A stretch of DNA of 10,790 bases from QAMX01 sp964515055. Its GTDB lineage: Bacteria; Bacillota; Clostridia; Oscillospirales; QAMX01. Position 1 is the first letter of the stretch; every line of letters starts with the position of its first letter. This document shows, one piece after another, positions 6,774 to 10,790 of the stretch. The notes beneath the pieces are model-generated. The model did no database searches, was not told the DNA's origin, and saw only the letters and a program-made list of their open reading frames with translations. Made by a program: the position numbers and the translations under genes. The DNA lies in assembly GCA_964515055.1 (NCBI GenBank), contig CAZEUG010000039.1, positions 1-10,790 of the forward strand, written 5' to 3'.

Positions 6774-7136
6774 TCACCCCTGAACGTTCGGGTTTTCAGC
6801 CGTTTCTCTGCGCTGAGAAACGGCTCCGCTGATCCGCGCCGGACCTACATTGGTCAGGCAGCGCGGCGGCACAGCCACAGCGGAACAGGTTGTTTTCTGC
6901 CGGGGGTTCGCCTCAGCAGAAGCCGGCGGCGCAGCATTGGTGACACAAATATGCATCCGCATGTTTTCATCCAGGCCAAGCGAAGATGCCGCAGAGCTGA
7001 TACAGAACGGCAGCATTTCACCGTCCTGCTCCTGCTGTGATGGTTGTCCGTGTCCGAACAATCTGTCCTGTTGCATGACATCTTTCAGATGCTGACCGGA
7101 ATAAACTTCCATATCCGGGCGCTGATACTGTTTCAC
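6774..7136 (-). CDS. Second precursor-like peptide B, long form with the same leader
   Basis: A 120-residue peptide starting at a GTG (7136-7134) with a GGGGGG ribosome site seven bases upstream. The frame stays open further upstream, but that part lies in the untranslated leader. It opens VKQYQRPDMEVYSGQHL, matching the leader of peptide A at K-Q-Y, P-D-M and V-Y. After about 44 residues, Gln-rich in part, comes PFCISSA, matching PTCISGA of peptide A, then Cys at 64, 84 and 93 (four in all). The C-terminal 25 residues are Cys-free and polar (GPARISGAVSQRR and onward). It is the first gene after the operon promoter. It is probably a second substrate of the radical SAM enzyme; the long tail and wide Cys spacing set it apart from A. 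It could also be a decayed or elongated copy. Confidence 0.7.
   Translation of the reverse strand: MKQYQRPDMEVYSGQHLKDVMQQDRLFGHGQPSQQEQDGEMLPFCISSAASSLGLDENMRMHICVTNAAPPASAEANPRQKTTCSAVAVPPRCLTNVGPARISGAVSQRRETAENPNVQG
6798..6825. other. Perfect 11-bp hairpin inside the 3' end of peptide B gene
   Basis: AGCCGTTTCTC at 6798-6808 is exactly complementary to GAGAAACGGCT at 6815-6825, with a six-base loop. It lies in the coding sequence for the last residues of peptide B. On neither strand is it followed by a T run, so it is not a clear terminator. It may limit 3' exonuclease decay or modulate translation near the stop. Confidence 0.5.
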
Positions 7137-7230
7137 GTTCGAGACCCCCCATATTGAATTGTTTCTGATTCCACTGTCAGAAGCCACCGCTCCCACAGAT
7201 CAGGGTACCGACAGCAGAATCCTGTGATCT
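7137..7230 (-). promoter_or_regulatory. Structured 5' leader of the RiPP operon
   Basis: About 95 bases separate the predicted transcription start from the GTG of peptide B. On the minus strand the leader can form TTCTGA (7182-7177) with TCAGAA (7168-7163), just ahead of the GGGGGG ribosome site at 7144-7149, and a weaker distal stem pairing CAGATCA with TGATCTG (about 7195-7232). No known riboswitch class is recognisable. Confidence 0.35.
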
Positions 7231-7236
7231 GATTTT

Positions 7237-7265
7237 ATTGTAGCACACCCTCATCAGTTTGCCAA
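7237..7265 (-). promoter_or_regulatory. Sigma-A promoter of the RiPP operon
   Basis: On the minus strand a -35 of TTGGCA (7265-7260) and a -10 of TACAAT (7242-7237) are exactly 17 bases apart, and a TG one base before the -10 makes it an extended -10. Transcription should begin near 7230. It drives the peptide B gene and, with no strong terminator inside, probably the whole operon to the ABC gene. Confidence 0.8.
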
Positions 7266-7274
7266 GCAGTTTGC
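7255..7274 (-). promoter_or_regulatory. Tandem direct repeat overlapping the -35 of the RiPP promoter
   Basis: On the minus strand GCAAACTG occurs twice (7274-7267 and 7262-7255) separated by CTTG, a 12-base period. The -35 hexamer spans the spacer and the start of the second copy. Head-to-tail repeats near one helical turn at the -35 are typical sites for dimeric response regulators, so a regulator site is likely. No regulator gene for it is recognised in the window. Confidence 0.5.
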
Positions 7275-7397
7275 ACAAAAAAACCTCGTAAATTCCTTTC
7301 CGCATAGGGGGGGATGACAAGTGTCTTTTGACGGGATGAACAGTGAGTGACCATTTCGCATACGATGCGGTAGACGCGGAGGTGAGAGACCATACTG

Positions 7398-7739
7398 ATG
7401 GAGTTTGTTTGTTATCTGTTTTATTTTCTGGCGGCGGTCGGGATTCTGTTCGGCGTTGTATCGCTTTCTGTCCTTGTGTTTTACAGTCGGAATCAGGTGC
7501 GCTGCCGTTCCGTCATTTTGCTGCAGCCGGAGGATCGGGACGCCGAATGGATTTTGCGCGCCTGTTTGCGGGCAGATCGATTGCTGTCCCGCGGGGAGCC
7601 TGCGCTGATCATTGACTGCGGGTTGTCGGAAGAAACGCGCCGTGTGGTTGAGCAGATGAGTTCGGATGCCCGTGCCGTCCTCGTGCAGTCGGATGCGACA
7701 GAAGCGCTTTTATCGGCGATTTTCACGCCGCCCGCCTGA
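7398..7739 (+). CDS. Small single-pass membrane protein of unknown function
   Basis: A 113-residue protein with one strongly hydrophobic N-terminal segment (about residues 5-28, FLAAVGILFGVVSLSVLVFY), then a cytoplasmic-looking domain of about 80 residues. The soluble part alternates strand and helix (SVILLQPEDRDAEWILRACL, then PALIIDCG, then ARAVLVQSD), suggesting a small alpha/beta fold. I do not recognise the family. The ATG is preceded by GGAGGTGAG at a rather long spacing of about 11 bases. It is divergent from the RiPP operon, and its upstream region (7266-7397) shows no convincing sigma-A promoter. A role in self-protection against the peptide is possible by position only; it may simply belong with the next gene. 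Confidence 0.65.
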   Translation: MEFVCYLFYFLAAVGILFGVVSLSVLVFYSRNQVRCRSVILLQPEDRDAEWILRACLRADRLLSRGEPALIIDCGLSEETRRVVEQMSSDARAVLVQSDATEALLSAIFTPPA

Positions 7740-7743
7740 CGGT

Positions 7744-7772
7744 TTGCATTTTTTCGGGGTGCGTGATATAAT
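7744..7772 (+). promoter_or_regulatory. Sigma-A promoter of the UPF0340 gene
   Basis: TTGCAT (7744-7749) and a perfect TATAAT (7767-7772) are 17 bases apart. The site begins four bases after the stop codon of the small membrane protein and lies 45 bases ahead of the next ATG, so the UPF0340 gene can be transcribed on its own. Confidence 0.8.
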
Positions 7773-7817
7773 AATAGCGGAAATTCTGAACAAAAGAAAT
7801 GACAGGTGGTTCTTGTG

Positions 7818-8375
7818 ATGTTTGAAGAAATTCAGAGGCAGGCTGCGCAGGCTGTCCGCGAGCTTTTGGACGCTGCGCATCTTTCTGCCGGTGATGTACT
7901 GGTTGTCGGCTGTTCCTCCAGCGAAGTCTGCGGTGGAAAAATCGGAAAGAATTCCTCGCCGGAGGCCGCGCAGGCGATTTTTGACGCCATTGCACCGTTG
8001 CTTGCGGAGCGCGGTATTTATCTGGCGGCGCAGTGCTGTGAGCACCTCAACCGTGCTGTGATTCTGGAAGCGGAAGCAGCTGCTGCCTACCGGCTTCCGC
8101 CGGTCAACGTCGTTCCGCAGCCGAAGGCGGGCGGTTCATTTGCAACGGCGGCCTACCGCACCTTTGCACATCCAGTCGCGGTGGAGTCGCTCTGCCATCA
8201 GGCCGCTGCCGGGATGGACATCGGTGACACGCTGATCGGAATGCATCTGCGGCCGGTTGCCGTCCCGCTTCGACTCTCCATTCAGCAAATCGGAGCGGCG
8301 CATATTCTGTGTGCACGAACCCGTCCCAAGTTTGTCGGCGGTTCACGTGCGGTCTATGATGAAGCGCTGCTGTAG
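7818..8375 (+). CDS. ywlG: UPF0340 family protein (YwlG-like, TIGR01440)
   Basis: A 185-residue protein matching the full length of the UPF0340 family found across Firmicutes. Family landmarks are present in order: VVGCSSSEVCGGKIGKNSS near residues 30-48, QCCEHLNRA near 74-82, the Gly-rich GGSFATAAY, the MDIGDTLIGMHLRPVAVPLR stretch, and RPKFVGG near the C-terminus. Its biochemical role is not established, to my knowledge. The ATG at 7818 is preferred over an in-frame GTG at 7806 because AGGTGG stands eight bases ahead of it and the GTG lies inside that site. The gene has its own promoter and an intrinsic terminator, and appears unrelated to the peptide operon. Several conserved Cys and His residues hint at metal or redox chemistry, but that is conjecture. 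Confidence 0.9.
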   Translation: MFEEIQRQAAQAVRELLDAAHLSAGDVLVVGCSSSEVCGGKIGKNSSPEAAQAIFDAIAPLLAERGIYLAAQCCEHLNRAVILEAEAAAAYRLPPVNVVPQPKAGGSFATAAYRTFAHPVAVESLCHQAAAGMDIGDTLIGMHLRPVAVPLRLSIQQIGAAHILCARTRPKFVGGSRAVYDEALL

Positions 8376-8397
8376 GCGCTGCATCCCAAAAGCATTC

Positions 8398-8436
8398 AAA
8401 AAGGACAGAAAACCGGATGGTTTTCTGTCCTTTTTT
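8398..8436. terminator. Bidirectional intrinsic terminator between ywlG and marR-type genes
   Basis: AAAAAGGACAGAAAACC pairs perfectly with GGTTTTCTGTCCTTTTT around a GGAT loop. A T run ends it on the + strand (TTTTTTG) and five T on the minus strand. It lies between two converging genes, 22 bases after one stop and 32 bases before the other. Confidence 0.92.
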
Positions 8437-8468
8437 GTGTTCAACAGGATGTATGAGGAGATGACAGT

Positions 8469-8960
8469 CTACATTTTTTCATCGATGGCTGCGCCTTTTT
8501 CCAGCAGGCTGTTGCGGATTTTCAGGAGGATGGCTTTGAGCTGTGCCTGTTCTTCGGACGTGATGCTGCCGGTCAGGTCATCTTCAACTTCATGCAGCAG
8601 GTGCTGCATTTTTTCATTGACGTTTTTGCCGTGTTCTGTCAGGAAAACGCGGGTCACGCGCATATCACGGAGATCCGACTGGCGTCTGATGAGGTTTTCT
8701 TCTTCCATTCGAGCCAATGCGACACTGATCGTTGGTGCGCTGAGCTTTGTGTGCTGGACAAGTTCCTGCTGTTTGGCGCCATCGTCTCCATGGGAGAGCT
8801 GAAACATGATGCGGCGATAGCCCTGGCGCATTCCAAATGCGTCACATTCTCGGCGCATTTTGTTTTCCACCAGCCGCGAAACATCTTTCAGAAGCATGGA
8901 AGGCGTCATTTTTTCCGGCGGACAAGCGCGTTTGCAGGCCTTTTCGTCGGACTCCGGCAT
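8469..8960 (-). CDS. MarR-family transcription regulator
   Basis: A 163-residue winged-helix regulator. The recognition part is clear: KQQELVQHTKLSAPTISVAL as helix-turn-helix near residues 63-82, then MEEENLIRRQSDLRDMRVTR (about 84-103) as the wing, with the conserved D-x-R of the family, then LTEHGKNVNEKM opening the dimer helices. The N-terminus has a 15-residue Cys-containing extension (two Cys, C9 and C13) before the usual first helix. The ATG has a GAGGAGGA site seven bases upstream. It has its own consensus promoter and a palindrome just after the -10, so autorepression is likely. MarR proteins often answer to phenolics, oxidants or drugs, but the ligand and other targets cannot be seen. 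Confidence 0.92.
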   Translation of the reverse strand: MPESDEKACKRACPPEKMTPSMLLKDVSRLVENKMRRECDAFGMRQGYRRIMFQLSHGDDGAKQQELVQHTKLSAPTISVALARMEEENLIRRQSDLRDMRVTRVFLTEHGKNVNEKMQHLLHEVEDDLTGSITSEEQAQLKAILLKIRNSLLEKGAAIDEKM

Positions 8961-8983
8961 TTGAATTCCTCCTCTATTTTTCG

Positions 8984-8999
8984 TTAGTTTCCTTACTAA
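8984..8999. promoter_or_regulatory. Likely MarR operator
   Basis: The inverted repeat TTAGT-N6-ACTAA (minus-strand sense TTAGTAAGGAAACTAA) lies directly after the -10 box, over the transcription start of the MarR gene. MarR dimers bind 16-20 base palindromes of this kind, so binding here would block the gene's own promoter. Confidence 0.6.
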
Positions 9000-9002
9000 T
9001 TA

Positions 9003-9031
9003 AGTATAACACATCTTCCAGCCCATGTCAA
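9003..9031 (-). promoter_or_regulatory. Sigma-A promoter of the MarR gene
   Basis: On the minus strand a perfect -35 TTGACA (9031-9026) and TATACT (9008-9003) are 17 bases apart. The start codon lies about 43 bases downstream of the -10. Confidence 0.88.
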
Positions 9032-9059
9032 TCGGATAAAAGCGCGCAAGTCGAAAAAA

Positions 9060-10163
9060 TCAGGTATTTTTCGGACGGGTTCTGTTTTGCACGGTTTTTG
9101 CTGCCGCCAGAATTCGGGGCAGGCAGCGCTGAAAAAACAGGCGGTAGGCTTCGCAGTAGGTCGTTTTGGCTGCGCCGAAGCGTTCTCTCCGACAGCCGCC
9201 GCCGCACAGAGAGAAGTAGGGGCAGCCGCGGCAATCCGGATGGATCGGTGGCGGGGTTTGGAATTTGCGGGCGGCGTCGCTATTCAGGAGGGATTCCGGT
9301 GAGGATTCGGCCAGGTTGCCGAGGCGGTACACCTCTGTGACATAAAAATCGCAGGGGTAGCAGGAGCCGTCTGATTCCACAACCAGTTGCGCCGTGCAGC
9401 TGCCGCGGACGGAGCAGAGCTCGGCCGGTTGTCCCATGCAGCGGCGAATCAGATTGTCAAAATAGCGGATGGAGTAGTATTGGCCGGATTGCCAGTCGGC
9501 GTACCAGACGTCAAACAGGTCGATGAGGAAGCGCGCATATTCTGCCGAGGTGGGTACAAATGCGGCATCGGGGCTTTCCTCCGGTGCAAGGCAGAGAATC
9601 GGCTGAATACAGGAATTTCCCTGTTTTTTGAAGGCGGCATACACGCTTTTGGCATGACGGCAGAGCTCTCGGGTGACGACGGTCAGGATGTTGAACTCGA
9701 CGTTGGCCGCACGGAGGCATTCGGCTGCGTGCTGCACCGTTTGAAAGGTCGGTTCGCCTGCGGCTGTCCGCCGGTATCGATCATGAATCGGCTGGGTACC
9801 ATCCAGCGACAGGCCGACGAGGAAGTGGTGCTGCGCAAAAAAATCCGCCCACGCTTCATCGACGGAACAGCCATTGGTCTGAATGGAATAGAAAACGGGC
9901 AGGTGACCGATATTCACCTCTCCCACATGGTTCACAAAGCGCTGGAAGAAATCGAGCCCGGCCAGTGTCGGTTCCCCCCCCTGAAATGCAAACGACACGC
10001 TCTGCTGTGCGGCTGCAAGGACATGGTCGATCACCGCCCGCATGACTGCATCGGACATTTGTCCGCGCAGGTGGGCTTTGTCCCGGTAAAAGCAATAGGC
10101 GCAGCGCAGGTCGCAGCAGCCGGAAACCGGTTTAATCAGCACCGGCAGATGGGCAAGCTTCAT
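9060..10163 (-). CDS. Radical SAM/SPASM enzyme resembling anaerobic sulfatase-maturating enzyme
   Basis: A 367-residue enzyme with the order of motifs found in anSME proteins, which oxidise a Cys or Ser of a sulfatase to formylglycine. The SAM cluster motif is CDLRCAYC (C17, C21, C24), the SAM strand is FAFQGGEPTLAG at 58-69, and SIQTNG is at 93-98. The SPASM region has C250, C256, C268, C271, C311, C314, C320, C324 and C337. The CYPCDFYV motif includes Asp272, matching in context the catalytic base described for the clostridial enzyme. The ATG has an AAAGGAGT site seven bases upstream. No sulfatase gene is in the window, and the family also includes maturases of other proteins and peptides. 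The 90-base gap to gap contains only its terminator and no clear promoter, so expression may rely on read-through. Confidence 0.85.
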   Translation of the reverse strand: MKLAHLPVLIKPVSGCCDLRCAYCFYRDKAHLRGQMSDAVMRAVIDHVLAAAQQSVSFAFQGGEPTLAGLDFFQRFVNHVGEVNIGHLPVFYSIQTNGCSVDEAWADFFAQHHFLVGLSLDGTQPIHDRYRRTAAGEPTFQTVQHAAECLRAANVEFNILTVVTRELCRHAKSVYAAFKKQGNSCIQPILCLAPEESPDAAFVPTSAEYARFLIDLFDVWYADWQSGQYYSIRYFDNLIRRCMGQPAELCSVRGSCTAQLVVESDGSCYPCDFYVTEVYRLGNLAESSPESLLNSDAARKFQTPPPIHPDCRGCPYFSLCGGGCRRERFGAAKTTYCEAYRLFFQRCLPRILAAAKTVQNRTRPKNT

Positions 10164-10205
10164 GGAATCGACTCCTTTTGGAAGGTTTGACTGGGGAATG
10201 GATGG

Positions 10206-10242
10206 AAAAAAGCCGCCCTTCCTTCGGAGGAAGAGCGGCTTT
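10206..10242 (-). terminator. Intrinsic terminator of gap
   Basis: On the minus strand AAAGCCGCTCTTCCT pairs with AGGAAGGGCGGCTTT, with one mismatch, around a short loop and runs into TTTTTT. It lies 12 bases after the gap stop codon. Confidence 0.9.
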
Positions 10243-10253
10243 GAAGGGAAAAC

Positions 10254-10790
10254 TTACTTCAGTTCGGCGAAGTATTTGATCGTGCGGACCATCTGGCTGG
10301 TGTAGGAGTTCTCGTTATCGTACCAGGAGACGACCTGAACCTGGGTCTTGCCACCGTCGATCGGCAGAACCATGGTCTGGGTTGCATCGAACAGGGAGCC
10401 GTAACGCATACCGATGATGTCGGAAGAAACGATTTCATCGGTGGTGTAGCCGAAGGATTCGGTTGCTTCTTTCTTCATCTGTTCGTTGATTTCTTCGACA
10501 GTCACGTTGCCATCGACAACAGCGTTCAGGATGGTGGTCGAACCGGTCGGGGTCGGAACGCGCTGTGCAGCGCCGATCAGCTTGCCCTTGAGTTCCGGAA
10601 TAACCAGACCGATGGCCTTTGCGGCGCCGGTGGAGTTCGGAACAATGTTGACTGCGCAGGCGCGGGAGCGGCGGAGATCGCCTTTGCGCTGCGGGCCATC
10701 GAGCGGCATCTGGTCGCCGGTGTAGGCGTGGATGGTGCACATAATGCCGGATTCGATCGGAGCCAGGTCATTCAGAGCCTTAGCCATCGG
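10254..10790 (-). CDS. gap: Glyceraldehyde-3-phosphate dehydrogenase, C-terminal part
   Basis: The C-terminal 178 residues of a type I phosphorylating GAPDH, the glycolytic enzyme converting glyceraldehyde 3-phosphate to 1,3-bisphosphoglycerate with NAD. The window edge falls just after the catalytic Cys motif; the first residues seen are PMAKALNDL. The catalytic His is in MCTIHAYTGDQ, the phosphate-site segment is RRSRACAVNIVPNSTGAAKA, then VPTPTGSTTILN and the C-terminal VVSWYDNENSY with its conserved Asn. Codon choice is more uniform than in the neighbouring genes, as expected of a highly expressed gene. A strong terminator follows the stop. The remaining N-terminal half lies outside the window. 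Confidence 0.97.
   Translation of the reverse strand, partial: PMAKALNDLAPIESGIMCTIHAYTGDQMPLDGPQRKGDLRRSRACAVNIVPNSTGAAKAIGLVIPELKGKLIGAAQRVPTPTGSTTILNAVVDGNVTVEEINEQMKKEATESFGYTTDEIVSSDIIGMRYGSLFDATQTMVLPIDGGKTQVQVVSWYDNENSYTSQMVRTIKYFAELK

Noticed and set aside
7343..7615. GTG-started 90-residue frame overlapping the small membrane protein
   Set aside because: The other frame has a coherent membrane helix and alpha/beta pattern plus a ribosome site; this one is compositionally random.
9060..10163. Second radical SAM gene as part of the peptide operon
   Set aside because: It is about 2 kb upstream of the operon promoter, separated by genes on the opposite strand and terminators, with anSME-type motifs instead.
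9387..10190. 267-residue + strand frame over the second radical SAM gene
   Set aside because: It is antisense to the CxxxCxxC and SPASM codons of a clear enzyme.

Overview
The window reads as a chromosomal segment of an anaerobic, spore-forming gut Clostridium-type Firmicute, probably near the Ruminococcaceae/Oscillospiraceae. The evidence is a spoVT gene, an aldo/keto reductase with two ferredoxin-type clusters, two radical SAM enzymes of the SPASM type, strong Gram-positive Shine-Dalgarno sites and consensus sigma-A promoters. No rRNA, tRNA, CRISPR array or transposase gene is visible. The genus is inferred, not shown.

Layout: (1) 1-779, the 3' part of an aldo/keto reductase gene on the + strand, whose 5' part is replaced by a hairpin sequence. 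A bidirectional terminator follows. (2) 857-1393, spoVT on the minus strand. (3) 1610-7265, a minus-strand operon that is the centre of interest. In transcription order it has a consensus promoter with tandem direct repeats over the -35, a 120-aa precursor-like peptide, a 64-aa Cys-rich precursor peptide sharing its leader motif, a radical SAM/SPASM enzyme, a PqqD-like leader-binding protein, an HPr-kinase-like ATPase, an ABC exporter whose 5' end is frameshifted, a perfect hairpin, and an S24/S26-type serine peptidase. Most enzyme genes overlap. (4) 7398-8375 on the + strand, a small unknown membrane protein and a UPF0340 (YwlG-like) protein with its own promoter and terminator. (5) 8469-9031, a MarR regulator with a consensus promoter and a likely autoregulatory operator. 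(6) 9060-10163, a second radical SAM/SPASM enzyme resembling anaerobic sulfatase-maturating enzymes. (7) 10254-10790, the C-terminal part of glyceraldehyde-3-phosphate dehydrogenase and its terminator.

The operon fits a ribosomally made, post-translationally modified peptide (RiPP) pathway. PqqD would hold the shared leader, the radical SAM enzyme would modify the Cys-rich core (ranthipeptide- or sactipeptide-like thioethers are the obvious guess), the peptidase would remove the leader, and the ABC transporter would export the product. The HPr-kinase-like protein has precedents in lasso-peptide tailoring kinases, but its role here is unknown. I do not recognise the precursor family as a characterised one. 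The main caveats are that the ABC start is out of frame in this sequence and that all functions are read from motifs only.
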